A stretch of 50,355 nucleotides of DNA from an uncultured Prevotella sp. (GCA_902495455.1 CABUXJ010000021.1:1-50355); one strand, 5' to 3'. Positions 17,951 to 26,399 are shown, counted from the first letter of the stretch. The notes: a model not told the origin generated them from the sequence alone. Program-made: numbers and translations.

Positions 17951-18344
17951 GCCGTAAGGGCCTTACGGCTCTTCCAAAACGAAAAAAATCCGCGAGTTTT
18001 TGATTGTCGGAAAAGGACAAAAAGTGGCTTTCGTCGTGCAACGGCGGCCCCGTTACCTCGCAACGGCGTGCTCGTTGGGTTGCAACGGGGCTGCCGTTGC
18101 AGAGCAATAGCGGCCCCGTTGCAGAGCCGTAAGGGCCTCGCGGGAAGCCAAAGCTCCCCCTTTTGGGGAGTCAGAGGGGGCCGCCTGTTTGTAAGCAACT
18201 GTATAACAAGATGTTGCAAAAACAGCGATTTTTATGCCGAAAAAAACGTCCGATTTTGACGCTCGCGAGATTTGAAAATTTGGGAGCACGGCGGGAAATT
18301 TTCAGAAAGTGCCTCAAAAAAACGGCCTTAAATTCAGAATTTTC
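17951..18344 (+). repeat. GC-rich modular intergenic repeat, copy A
   Basis: This fills most of the gap between the acyltransferase and aspS. It opens with GTAAGGGCCTTACGGCTCTT, then A-rich sequence. A block of short shuffled units follows, built from GTTGCA/TGCAAC, GGCCCCGTTGCA and CCGTAAGGGCC. Next is a segment beginning TTTGTAA, then GATTTTGACGCTCG, and it closes with GGCCTTAAATTCAGAA. The same order occurs at 33381-33772, and the GC block again at 48421-48735. Open frames inside it are translations of the repeat, not genes. A CTCCCCC/GGGGAG hairpin at 18154-18170 appears to be an extra unit of this copy. Confidence 0.8.
18154..18185. repeat. CTCCCC/GGGGAG repeat, copy 1
   Basis: CTCCCCCTTTTGGGGAG followed by TCAGAGGGGGCC. 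Related copies are at 24208-24234 and 48789-48819. Confidence 0.7.
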
Positions 18345-18431
18345 ATGACAGACACACATCTCCTGCCGACATCGGGCTGTCTATGCTTTTCCAATAAAAT
18401 CCGTCTTGACGTCAATCCTTGAATAAGAAAA

Positions 18432-18463
18432 TTTGTCAGTCTCCGCATTTTTATATACTTTTG
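18432..18463 (+). promoter_or_regulatory. Promoter of aspS
   Basis: TTTG (18432-18435), a 20-base spacer and TACTTTTG (18456-18463) match the consensus. The start codon follows 34 bases later. Confidence 0.8.
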
Positions 18464-18497
18464 CATCTTAGAAAAGAAAATCATATATATCATAATT

Positions 18498-20261
18498 ATG
18501 TATAGAACAAACACATGTGGAGAGCTTCGCCTCTCTGACGCGGGCAGCATCGTGACGCTGTCTGGATGGGTTCAGCGCAGCCGCAAGATGGGCGGCATGA
18601 CGTTTGTAGACCTGCGCGACCGCTACGGCATCACGCAGCTGGTATTCAACGACGCCGTCGACGCCGAGCTCTGCGACCGGGCCAACAAGCTGGGACGCGA
18701 ATACTGCATACAGGTGACCGGCAAGGTCAGCGAGCGCGAGAGCAAGAACAAGAACATCCCGACGGGCGACATCGAGATCATCGCCTCGGCCCTGAACGTG
18801 CTCAGCGAGAGCGCGACACCTCCGTTCACGATAGAGGACAACACCGACGGCGGTGACGACATACGCATGAAATACCGCTATCTCGACCTGCGCCGCACCC
18901 CCGTGCGCCGCAATCTCGAACTGCGCCACCGCATGACGATACTCATCCGCAACTTCCTCGACTCCCATCAGTTCATCGAGGTGGAGACCCCGATACTCAT
19001 CGGTTCGACCCCCGAGGGTGCACGCGACTTCGTCGTGCCCTCACGCATGAACCCGGGCCAGTTTTACGCTCTGCCGCAAAGTCCGCAGACACTGAAGCAG
19101 CTGCTCATGGTCAGCGGCTTCGACCGCTACTTCCAGATAGCCAAGTGCTTCCGCGACGAAGACCTGCGCGCCGACCGTCAGCCGGAGTTCACACAGATAG
19201 ACTGCGAAATGAGCTTCGTCGATCAGGACGATGTCATCGACCTCTTCGAGGACATGGCACGCCATCTTTTCAAGGAAGTGCTCGGCGTCCAATTGCCCGC
19301 AAAGCTCCGGCAGATGACGTGGCACGAGGCCATGCGCCGCTTCGGCAGCGACAAGCCCGACCTGCGCTTCGGCATGGAGTTTGTCGAACTGATGGACGTG
19401 CTCAAAGGCACGGGAACATTCTCCGTCTTCGACAGCGCCGAATATATCGGCGGTATCTGCGTCCCGGGATGCGCCGACTACACACGCAAGCAGCTCGACC
19501 AGCTGACCGACTTCGTCAAGCGCCCGCAGGTGGGAGCCAAGGGTCTCGTCTACGTGAAGTTCAATGCTGACGGCACGGTCAAGTCAAGCATCGACAAGTT
19601 CTACTCTCCCGAGGTATTGCAGCAGCTGAAAGAGAAGACGAGAGCCAAGGACGGCGACCTCGTGCTCATCCTCAGCGGCGACAAGGCCAACAAGACGCGC
19701 ACACAGCTCTGCACGTTGCGTCTCGAGATGGGCGACCGGCTGGGACTCCGGAGCAAGGACAAGTTTGAGTGTCTGTGGATTGTCGACTTCCCGCTCTTCG
19801 AGTGGAGCGACGAGGAGCAGCGCCTGATGGCCACCCACCACCCCTTCACCATGCCCAATCCGGACGACATCCCCCTGCTCGAGGAGCATCCCGAGCAGGT
19901 TCGCGCCAAGGCCTACGACTTCGTCTGCAACGGCATCGAGGTCGGCGGAGGCAGCCTGCGTATCCACGACGGCAAGCTGCAGGAGAAGATGTTCCAGATA
20001 CTCGGTTTCACACCGGAGCGCGCAATGGCCCAGTTCGGCTTCCTCATCAATGCGTTCAAGTATGGCGCACCGCCTCACGCCGGTCTCGCCTTCGGTCTCG
20101 ACCGCTTCGTGAGCATCTTCGCCAAACTCGACTCCATCCGCGACTGCATCGCTTTCCCGAAAAACAACAGCGGCCGCGACGTGATGCTCGACGCCCCGAG
20201 CACGCTCGACCCGAAACAGCTCGACGAACTGCAGCTGCGCGTTGATTTGCATCAAGAATAA
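18498..20261 (+). CDS. aspS: Aspartyl-tRNA synthetase
   Basis: This is a class II synthetase of 587 residues, the usual bacterial length. The N-terminal OB-fold anticodon-binding domain (about 1-105) contains GWVQRSRKMGGMTFVDLRD. The catalytic core carries EVETPILIGSTPEGARDF, the motif 2 loop FRDEDLRADRQPEFTQID, and motif 3 GLAFGLDRFV near the C-terminus. The insertion domain typical of bacterial enzymes lies between them. It charges tRNA-Asp in the cytoplasm. Whether it also charges tRNA-Asn cannot be decided here. The coding sequence is richer in GC-ending codons than the neighbouring polysaccharide genes, as expected for a highly expressed gene. Confidence 0.98.
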   Translation: MYRTNTCGELRLSDAGSIVTLSGWVQRSRKMGGMTFVDLRDRYGITQLVFNDAVDAELCDRANKLGREYCIQVTGKVSERESKNKNIPTGDIEIIASALNVLSESATPPFTIEDNTDGGDDIRMKYRYLDLRRTPVRRNLELRHRMTILIRNFLDSHQFIEVETPILIGSTPEGARDFVVPSRMNPGQFYALPQSPQTLKQLLMVSGFDRYFQIAKCFRDEDLRADRQPEFTQIDCEMSFVDQDDVIDLFEDMARHLFKEVLGVQLPAKLRQMTWHEAMRRFGSDKPDLRFGMEFVELMDVLKGTGTFSVFDSAEYIGGICVPGCADYTRKQLDQLTDFVKRPQVGAKGLVYVKFNADGTVKSSIDKFYSPEVLQQLKEKTRAKDGDLVLILSGDKANKTRTQLCTLRLEMGDRLGLRSKDKFECLWIVDFPLFEWSDEEQRLMATHHPFTMPNPDDIPLLEEHPEQVRAKAYDFVCNGIEVGGGSLRIHDGKLQEKMFQILGFTPERAMAQFGFLINAFKYGAPPHAGLAFGLDRFVSIFAKLDSIRDCIAFPKNNSGRDVMLDAPSTLDPKQLDELQLRVDLHQE

Positions 20262-20315
20262 GCCGAAAATGCGTAAATAAAGCCTGAAAAGGACTGCCGG
20301 CATGGAAATAATTTT

Positions 20316-20323
20316 TACTTTTG
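20316..20323 (+). promoter_or_regulatory. -7 element upstream of the winged-helix gene
   Basis: TACTTTTG sits 60 bases before the chosen ATG at 20384. The region also contains an in-frame upstream ATG at 20339 that would be close to the transcript start. Confidence 0.55.
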
Positions 20324-20383
20324 TGCCCGAAATGATAAATGAATGAGATGATTTTCATTCATACGGGTATTATTTTAATAATT

Positions 20384-20677
20384 ATGGCAGAAAAGAAAAC
20401 AACAAAGAAGGAGACTGCAGCAAAAGCTACAGAAACCAAGAAGGCCACTGTGAAGAAGGCCACGACAACGAAGAAGGCAATCGTGCTCAGCGCAGAAAAC
20501 GCCGGATTCAAGGCAGGAGATGTTTATCAGGCACTGGCAGCAGCCGAGAAGGCTCTTACTCTGAAGGAAATCGCAAAAGCAGCAGGCATCAGCGAAGAGG
20601 AAACTCTGCTCGGAATGGGATGGCTTTTCAAGGAAGGCAAGATCGTTTTGGCAGAGGACAAGATTACATTGGCTTGA
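20384..20677 (+). CDS. Lysine-rich winged helix-turn-helix protein
   Basis: The 97-residue product begins MAEKKTTKKE. Its first 35 or so residues are a Lys/Thr/Ala tail resembling histone or HU tails. A compact winged helix follows, FKAGDVYQALAAAEKALTLK, with a recognition-helix region EIAKAAGISEEETLLGMGWL and the wing EGKIVLAEDKITLA. This matches small DUF2582-type winged-helix proteins of Bacteroidetes. It probably binds DNA non-specifically or weakly. I preferred the ATG at 20384 over 20339 because the extra 15 residues are hydrophobic and unlike the family. A strong terminator follows. Confidence 0.8.
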   Translation: MAEKKTTKKETAAKATETKKATVKKATTTKKAIVLSAENAGFKAGDVYQALAAAEKALTLKEIAKAAGISEEETLLGMGWLFKEGKIVLAEDKITLA

Positions 20678-20705
20678 TACCTGAAACGCAAAAAAGAATA
20701 ATAAA

Positions 20706-20741
20706 GACCGGTAATCCGAAGGGTATTACCGGCCTTTTTTA
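20706..20741 (+). terminator. Rho-independent terminator
   Basis: ACCGGTAAT pairs with ATTACCGGC, followed by six T. It ends the winged-helix gene transcript. Confidence 0.9.
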
Positions 20742-20763
20742 TGTTGAGAAAAAGCCCTGACGC

Positions 20764-21120
20764 ATGATTGCGGAATACGACAGACAGATACTTACGATAC
20801 TTGCAGACGTAGGTGAAGACGGTATCAGCGTACAGTCGCTGGCCAAACACGTGCACAACATGAACCGCACGCTATTCTTCACGCCCGACGCAACGGAAGT
20901 CCACCGTTACGTCCAGCAGTATCTGCTGCGCAATTCGCGCCCACCCCACCCGCTCGTCGAAACAACCGGACAGCGCGGTCACTATCGGCTGAACACGAAA
21001 GAGTCGGACAACGCCCGGCAACTCATGCTCGAATTTCACGAAGAAAAGGCCGCAAAAGAAGAAGAGGACAAGCCCCGGCAAGACTTGTCCCTCGATATGT
21101 TTGCCGATTTTCAAGATTAA
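20764..21120 (+). CDS. Conserved hypothetical protein, probable winged-helix type
   Basis: This is a 118-residue soluble protein. The N-terminal IAEYDRQILTILADVGEDGI, followed by SVQSLAKHVHNMNRTLF, reads as a helix-turn-helix start. The middle has RYVQQYLLRNSRPPHPLVE and GHYRLNT, which could be the wing. The tail is acidic and charged. I do not recognise a named family with confidence. It starts 22 bases after a terminator without an obvious promoter of its own, so it may depend on read-through or on a weak promoter within 20742-20763. Confidence 0.65.
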   Translation: MIAEYDRQILTILADVGEDGISVQSLAKHVHNMNRTLFFTPDATEVHRYVQQYLLRNSRPPHPLVETTGQRGHYRLNTKESDNARQLMLEFHEEKAAKEEEDKPRQDLSLDMFADFQD

Positions 21121-21175
21121 AATCGGTATTTGGATAATATCTGCTGTCAATTATCAGAATTGGCATCGGCTCTTT

Positions 21176-22312
21176 TCAGCACTCCACCTCCTTGCGATAG
21201 ATGTCATATACTGCTTCGGCAACACGGCGGCTGTTGAACCGCGCGTCTATCATCTGACCGGCCCGGCGGCCGGCCTCGGCGGCCAACGTCCTGTCGTCAT
21301 GTAAACGTATGAAGCAGTCGGCCATCGCGGCAGGTGACCGGAAGGGTACGAAAAAGCCGTTTTCGCCGTCGCTGATGACGGTGCGCGACCCGTCGGTAGG
21401 CGTCACTACCACCGGTTTTTGCATGGCCATAGCCTCCAGCAGTCCGATGGAAAGTCCTTCCCACAGACTACACAACGAATAGATGTCGACGGAAGCAAGC
21501 ACCTCCGGTATATCGAGACGGAACGGTGAGCGTATGATGACACCCTGCGGAAGGTGCTCTTTTATGTATCTGTCGACCGTGTCGTCCATGTCACCCTCAC
21601 CCACCAGCAGACCGCGGATGTTCGGGCGGCGGCTGTTGGCTATCTTGACAGCCTCCAGAAACGACACGGGGTCTTTCTGTAAAGTCATCCGCCCGATGAA
21701 GCCCACCACACAATCGTCTTCTCCTATGCCGAGAGCACTTCTTATACCGCGTGTCCGTGAGGGTGAGAATATTTCCGTATTGACCCCGTTTTCAATCAAC
21801 TCGGCACTTTTGAGGCCAAACGCCTGACGCCCGGACTCGATGTTGTCGGCAGACACACACACGACGGTACTGCTGCATCCGCATATCAGTTTCTCACACA
21901 ACATGCGCAATCTGTAGACCAGAGCCGACTGTCCCTGATGAAAACTCCAGCCATGCACGGTGTAGACCAACGGCACGTTGCACATCCGGGCCACAAAGGC
22001 CACATTGCTTGCAGCACGACTTCCGTGCGCATGTATGATGTTGATGCGCTCCCTGCGTATGATATTCTTTATGGCTTTCATTGCCGCCGGCATGAACGCT
22101 GACGATGTCTCGACGATGAACACCGGCACACCCATCGCCTCAAGACGTTCGGTCATGGCTCCGCGACTGAACGAAACGACCGTGATATGTATGTCTTTCG
22201 TCTTCAGTTCGCGTATCAAGTCCAACAGATGCGACTCTCCGCCACCAATCTCTCCCTGGCGTATTATTTCAAGAACTCTTATCTCCATTGTTGCCTTCAA
22301 TTTGTTTCTCAT
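21176..22312 (-). CDS. Glycosyltransferase family 4
   Basis: This is a GT-B enzyme of 378 residues. The N-terminal half has VLEIIRQGEIGGGESHLLDL, the usual GG acceptor-loop, and the INIIHAHGSRAA strand. The C-terminal half has VVGFIGRMTLQKDPVSFLEA and LCSLWEGLSIGLLEAMAMQK, the EGxxxxxLEA donor-binding signature. The start at 22312 overlaps the stop of the upstream acetyltransferase gene (ATGA), so the two are translated together. An internal methionine at codon 9 is where most relatives begin. The substrate is not known; it belongs to the second glycan cluster. Confidence 0.9.
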   Translation of the reverse strand: MRNKLKATMEIRVLEIIRQGEIGGGESHLLDLIRELKTKDIHITVVSFSRGAMTERLEAMGVPVFIVETSSAFMPAAMKAIKNIIRRERINIIHAHGSRAASNVAFVARMCNVPLVYTVHGWSFHQGQSALVYRLRMLCEKLICGCSSTVVCVSADNIESGRQAFGLKSAELIENGVNTEIFSPSRTRGIRSALGIGEDDCVVGFIGRMTLQKDPVSFLEAVKIANSRRPNIRGLLVGEGDMDDTVDRYIKEHLPQGVIIRSPFRLDIPEVLASVDIYSLCSLWEGLSIGLLEAMAMQKPVVVTPTDGSRTVISDGENGFFVPFRSPAAMADCFIRLHDDRTLAAEAGRRAGQMIDARFNSRRVAEAVYDIYRKEVEC

Positions 22313-22911
22313 ATTCGCTTCTTCACCGTCGCCGGCACACCGGCCACGAGTGAGCCCGACGGTACGTCACGAGTCACGACCGCTCCGGCCGCAACGACAG
22401 AATGGCGGCCGATGCGCACCCCCGGCAGAACGACGGCATTGGCCCCGATCCATACGTCATCCTCGATCACAACAGGTTTCGTGCTGATACCCTGGGCATC
22501 AATCGGGAGCGTCGGATCGGCAAAATTGTGGTTGAGAGCGGTGACGGTGATGCCTTGGGCAAGATTGACATGATTGCCGATTTGGACAGGGCCGATGACT
22601 GTCGAGTGGAGACCGATGCGCGTATGGTCACCGATGATGACGTCGCCGACGGCGTTATTGATGCACACGAATGACTCGACAACACTCCGTCTCCCCAAAG
22701 AAAAACGACGATAAGGCGGTGTGTCCATCCTGACGCTACTGTAGATGACCGAGCCGCGGCCCCGATGCTGATACAGCGGAGCAAAAAGGCGGACGTACCA
22801 ACGCGGGCGTGTCCGGACCTGATTCATGATAAGGAAATCCAACAGTCGCTTGAGTGCCGGACTGGACTTCAATCGTGTCCTAACGGTTTCTTTGTCAATA
22901 GATAATGTCAT
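22309..22911 (-). CDS. Hexapeptide-repeat (left-handed beta-helix) acetyltransferase
   Basis: A region of LbH hexapeptides runs from about residue 75 to 190 (IGDHTRIGLHSTVIGPVQIG, then IEDDVWIGANAVVLPGVRIG and HSVVAAGAVVTRDVPSGSLV). It closes with the typical AGVPATVKKRI. ALNHNF supplies the catalytic histidine region of sugar O-acetyltransferases using acetyl-CoA. I placed the start at ATG 22911, since the upstream GTG at 22920 overlaps the -7 promoter element. It probably acetylates a sugar of the glycan made by the coupled GT4 and neighbours. Confidence 0.88.
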   Translation of the reverse strand: MTLSIDKETVRTRLKSSPALKRLLDFLIMNQVRTRPRWYVRLFAPLYQHRGRGSVIYSSVRMDTPPYRRFSLGRRSVVESFVCINNAVGDVIIGDHTRIGLHSTVIGPVQIGNHVNLAQGITVTALNHNFADPTLPIDAQGISTKPVVIEDDVWIGANAVVLPGVRIGRHSVVAAGAVVTRDVPSGSLVAGVPATVKKRI

Positions 22912-22919
22912 AGTAGCCA

Positions 22920-22950
22920 CAAATTTAACGATAAAATGCCATTATCCAAA
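22920..22950 (-). promoter_or_regulatory. Promoter of the acetyltransferase-GT4 pair
   Basis: On the minus strand TTTG (22950-22947), a 19-base spacer and TAAATTTG (22927-22920). This rules out the GTG start that overlaps the -7 box. Confidence 0.65.
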
Positions 22951-22960
22951 ATTTTTACTC

Positions 22961-22968
22961 TATATTTG
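22961..22968 (+). promoter_or_regulatory. -7 element for the divergent glycosyltransferase
   Basis: TATATTTG lies 19 bases before the ATG at 22988. No good -33 TTTG is visible at the normal distance. Confidence 0.5.
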
Positions 22969-22987
22969 CAGCATAAATAGCTGAAAG

Positions 22988-24154
22988 ATGAAGATATTGT
23001 TTCTTGTCTATCATGGATTTTCAGAGATAAGCGGCATAACAAAGAAGATACGCAATCAGGTAAAAGGACTTCGCGAAAACGGTCACGAAGTCCATGTGTG
23101 TTATTATACATTCTCGCCGACAGGCCACCGATGCCGCTATGTCGACGACACCGTAATTGCAGACTACGGCACGGGACACATGGCCGCAATACGCCAGCGG
23201 CTTTCCTATAATTGTATCTATGACTATTGCAAGGCGGAAGGCATACAGTTGGTCTATGCCCGCAGTTTCATGAACGCCAACCCGTGGCTCATCCGTCTCT
23301 TCTCGCGGCTGCGCCGGGCAGGCATCAAGGCCGTGACGGAGATTCCGACATATCCGTATGACGGCGAGTTCGTGGGTTTCCCGCTGCTCACCAGGCTCGG
23401 CCTCTATATCGACAAGACATTCCGCCGCAAACTGTCGGCACAGATGGACGCCATCGTGACATTCTCCGATGCAAACGAAATATTCGGTCAACGCACAATA
23501 AACATCAGCAACGGTGTCGACATGGACTCCATACCGTTGCATAACCCATCCTCGGCGTCTGGCGAGATACACATTCTTGGCGTCGCCGAGGTGCACTATT
23601 GGCACGGCTTCGACCGCATGATTGCCGGACTGGGAGAATATTATAATAAGGTGGAACAACCGCGGGACATCTACTTCCACATCGTCGGCGGCGTTGCGTC
23701 AGGCGATATGCACGGTTCGATGCACGCTCCGGGATTTGCCGAACTGATGGAAAAGTACGGCATCGGCAACCGTGTCATATTCCACGGACAACTTCATGGC
23801 AAAGCTCTTGACGACGTCTTCGACTGTTGTGTATTTGCCGTGGGGAGTCTCGGACGCCACCGCAGCGGAATAACGGACATCAAAACATTGAAAAACAGGG
23901 AATATGCCACACGCGGGATACCGTTCATTTACTCCGAGCGGGATAGCGATTTCGACGACAAACCATACGTCATGAAAGCACCGGCGGACGAATCTCCGGT
24001 GGACGTTGAAGCCATGCTGCGGTTCATCGACACCCATTCATTCACGCCGCAAGACATCCGCAATACCGTCAGTGGGCTTTCCTGGAAAAATCAGATGAAA
24101 ATTGTAGTGGACTGCGTGATGAAAAAGAATTCCTCCACTCCGTTACGGGAATAG
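22988..24154 (+). CDS. GT-B fold glycosyltransferase (GT4-like)
   Basis: This 388-residue protein opens KILFLVYHGFSEISGITKKI, the acceptor-side Rossmann strand and loop. It continues with EIPTYPYDGEF and FSDANEIFGQRTINISNGVD, the usual junction before the donor half. Donor-half features are GVAEVHYWHGFDRMI and VGSLGRHRSGITDIKTLKNR, where a charged patch stands in place of the classical EGFG-type motif. It is therefore a divergent GT4-like enzyme. It reads away from the acetyltransferase and converges on the following GT2. Confidence 0.8.
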   Translation: MKILFLVYHGFSEISGITKKIRNQVKGLRENGHEVHVCYYTFSPTGHRCRYVDDTVIADYGTGHMAAIRQRLSYNCIYDYCKAEGIQLVYARSFMNANPWLIRLFSRLRRAGIKAVTEIPTYPYDGEFVGFPLLTRLGLYIDKTFRRKLSAQMDAIVTFSDANEIFGQRTINISNGVDMDSIPLHNPSSASGEIHILGVAEVHYWHGFDRMIAGLGEYYNKVEQPRDIYFHIVGGVASGDMHGSMHAPGFAELMEKYGIGNRVIFHGQLHGKALDDVFDCCVFAVGSLGRHRSGITDIKTLKNREYATRGIPFIYSERDSDFDDKPYVMKAPADESPVDVEAMLRFIDTHSFTPQDIRNTVSGLSWKNQMKIVVDCVMKKNSSTPLRE

Positions 24155-24192
24155 GGAGAAAAGAAAGTCTTTAATAACTTACAATTATAGTT

Positions 24193-25131
24193 TCATGCCA
24201 CAGGACACTCCCCCTTGGGGGAGCCGGAGGGGGCCTTCAACCAGAAAACGCACAACGAACGCAAGCCTATGTAACGCAAATAGCCGGACTTCAGGGCACG
24301 CATGAATACCGCCCACTTGTCACGTAGTGGCAGGACGTGACCGGCATGGAACACGATGGGGAGCGTGAAACTCATATAGCGGCTGACGCTCGCATTGGGA
24401 AGGAAACTCTGCAGCTCGTCCATCACGGTCATATAGCAGTCAAGATTGTATCGCGTGAAACCACGCCCGATGAGTGACGTGCGACGCACACGATGGCAGA
24501 CCAGCGCACGATGAAGGCTGCAAATGCGATTGCAGCGGAGATAAAGTTTGGTGATGAAGAGCTGATCTTCATGGATTATACCGGTATAGAAGTTCATTCC
24601 TGCACTGACATAGAATGATCTGCGGATGAAACAGAGCCACACGACGCAATTATAACGGTGATGGTCCATCATCAGATTCATCACACTTTCACCGTCATAA
24701 AGACGTCCTTCCTCCATAAGACCGGCCTGGCGATAGTTCCACGACAAAGGTTTTGCATCATCTTCATACATAACGTCGGCGTCAAAGATGCAAACATCGG
24801 CATCCATAGCCACCGTGCGAGAATAAGCCGAAGCCAGCGCGTCCGGCGCAATGACGTCGTCGGCGTCCATGAAATAGATGTAGTCGCCATGAGCAAGTTT
24901 CGTCCCCGCATTGCGTGCGGCCGACACTCCGCTGTTGGGCTGACGGACATGAACGATCCGACTGTCGGCTGCAGCATGGCGCCTGATAATCTCTTCGCTG
25001 CCATCCGTAGACCCGTCGTCGACCACAATGATTTCCACATCCTGCAGAGTTTGCTCCTGCAACGATCTGAATGTGGCTTCGAGATACGGAGCCACGTTAT
25101 AAACGGGGATTATTACGCTGACTTTTGTCAT
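24193..25131 (-). CDS. Glycosyltransferase family 2
   Basis: The classical GT2 opening SVIIPVYNVAPYLEATFRSL is followed by VDDGSTDGSEEII and the metal site YFMDADDVIAPDAL. The acceptor-side acidic residues lie around TGIIHEDQLFITKLYLRC. The start was set at ATG 25131. The longer TTG start at 25146 falls inside the -7 box TATTTTTG. The last residues, APSGSPKGECPVA, are encoded by a dispersed CTCCCC/GGGGAG repeat, so the natural C-terminus may have been replaced. The acceptor is unknown. Confidence 0.9.
   Translation of the reverse strand: MTKVSVIIPVYNVAPYLEATFRSLQEQTLQDVEIIVVDDGSTDGSEEIIRRHAAADSRIVHVRQPNSGVSAARNAGTKLAHGDYIYFMDADDVIAPDALASAYSRTVAMDADVCIFDADVMYEDDAKPLSWNYRQAGLMEEGRLYDGESVMNLMMDHHRYNCVVWLCFIRRSFYVSAGMNFYTGIIHEDQLFITKLYLRCNRICSLHRALVCHRVRRTSLIGRGFTRYNLDCYMTVMDELQSFLPNASVSRYMSFTLPIVFHAGHVLPLRDKWAVFMRALKSGYLRYIGLRSLCVFWLKAPSGSPKGECPVA
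24208..24234. repeat. CTCCCC/GGGGAG repeat, copy 2
   Basis: CTCCCCCTTGGGGGAG followed by CCGGAGGGGG. It overlaps the 3' end of the GT2 gene and lies between convergent genes. Confidence 0.75.
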
Positions 25132-25143
25132 TCCGGTTTTTTG

Positions 25144-25192
25144 CAAAAATACGACAAAATGTTGATTATTCCAAATCTTTTTTGTAAGTTTG
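25144..25192. promoter_or_regulatory. Overlapping face-to-face divergent promoters
   Basis: Minus strand: TTTG (25175-25172), 20-base spacer, TATTTTTG (25151-25144). Plus strand: TTG (25162-25164), 20-base spacer, TAAGTTTG (25185-25192). The two spacers overlap, so the polymerases should exclude each other. Confidence 0.7.
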
Positions 25193-25222
25193 TCGGCAAG
25201 AAGGCATACTCACAGCAGTGTC

Positions 25223-26398
25223 ATGAACGCAAATGACAATAAATATAAAATAGTCTATTGTACTCCCGCACTATATATGGCGGGCGGCGTAGAGCGCGTG
25301 TTGACGCTCAAAGCCAATTATTTTGCAGAGCACTATGGCCACGACATCACCATCATACTGACCGAAGGACGGGACAAACCGCTATTCTATCCGTTGTCGG
25401 AAAAGGTCCACGTCGTCAATCTCGACATCAACTTTGAGGAACTTTGGGGCTGCTCGTTCGTACGAAAGGTTTTCTTATATTTGAAAAAACAGCGAGAGTT
25501 CCGTCGCAAACTGAAGGCCGAACTGACGAGCATCAGGCCTGACATCACCGTCAGTCTGTTGCGACGCGAAATCAATTTCATCACATCCATACACGACGGC
25601 AGCCGTAAGGTTGGCGAAATGCATATCAACCGGGCCAACTACCGCAACTTTGAAGCCAATGACACCAACCTTTTCAAACGTCTTTTTTCACATCTTTGGA
25701 TGAACAGTCTCGTGAGAAAGCTGCGTCGTCTGGACCTCTTCGTGGTACTGACCGACGAAGACCGCATGTCATGGACCGAGCTGAACAACGTCATTACCAT
25801 CCCCGACCCCATGTCGTTCTCGCCGACCCGCGTCAGCCGACAGGAGCACAAGCGCGTCATTGCAGTGGGGAGATATGTCTATCAGAAAGGTTTCGACCTG
25901 CTGTTGGAGGCCTGGAGCATGGTTGAGAAAGAGCGACCGGACTGGCAATTGGCCATCTACGGCATGGGCGAACGTGCGCCATACGAGGAATTGGTAACCA
26001 GATTGAGGATAGACAAAACCCGATGTCATCTCAACGGAAGCACCGACAACATCGAGAAGGAGTATTCCGAGAGTTCTCTGTTTGTGCTCAGTTCGCGCTT
26101 CGAAGGCTTCGGGATGGTAATTGTCGAAGCCATGTCATGCGGTCTTCCCGTGGTTTCATTTGCTTGTCCATGCGGTCCGCGCGACATCGTCAGCAACGGA
26201 GTGGACGGTCTGTTGGTGGACAACGGAGACGTCAAAGAGCTTGCCGAGGCCATATTACGCCTCACCGGTAACGACGATAAGCGCCGGCTGATGGGCGAAA
26301 AGGCAAGAACCAACGCGCGACGTTTCGACATGGACGCAATTGCCGCACTGTGGCAGCAGCAATTTAAAATGATAATGAATTCCAAACGACCCCATTGA
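25223..26398 (+). CDS. Glycosyltransferase family 4
   Basis: This is a GT-B enzyme of 391 residues. Features are VYCTPALYMAGGVERVLT (acceptor loop), VIAVGRYVYQKGFDLLLEAW, LAIYGMGERAPYEEL and LSSRFEGFGMVIVEAMSCGL, the canonical EGFGxxxxEA donor motif. ATG 25223 was chosen because the upstream TTG at 25190 lies in the -7 promoter element. The next GT2 begins two bases after its stop, so the pair forms an operon. The sugar is unknown. Confidence 0.9.
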   Translation: MNANDNKYKIVYCTPALYMAGGVERVLTLKANYFAEHYGHDITIILTEGRDKPLFYPLSEKVHVVNLDINFEELWGCSFVRKVFLYLKKQREFRRKLKAELTSIRPDITVSLLRREINFITSIHDGSRKVGEMHINRANYRNFEANDTNLFKRLFSHLWMNSLVRKLRRLDLFVVLTDEDRMSWTELNNVITIPDPMSFSPTRVSRQEHKRVIAVGRYVYQKGFDLLLEAWSMVEKERPDWQLAIYGMGERAPYEELVTRLRIDKTRCHLNGSTDNIEKEYSESSLFVLSSRFEGFGMVIVEAMSCGLPVVSFACPCGPRDIVSNGVDGLLVDNGDVKELAEAILRLTGNDDKRRLMGEKARTNARRFDMDAIAALWQQQFKMIMNSKRPH

Positions 26399-26399
26399 T

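Noticed and set aside
17578..18259. Open frames of 110 and 159 codons upstream of aspS
   Set aside because: They start antisense to the acyltransferase or run through repeat copy A. The amino-acid sequence is just translated repeat units.
18345..18431. Search for a tRNA or riboswitch ahead of aspS
   Set aside because: No cloverleaf or T-box-like pattern could be made out. The region holds only the end of the repeat and the promoter.
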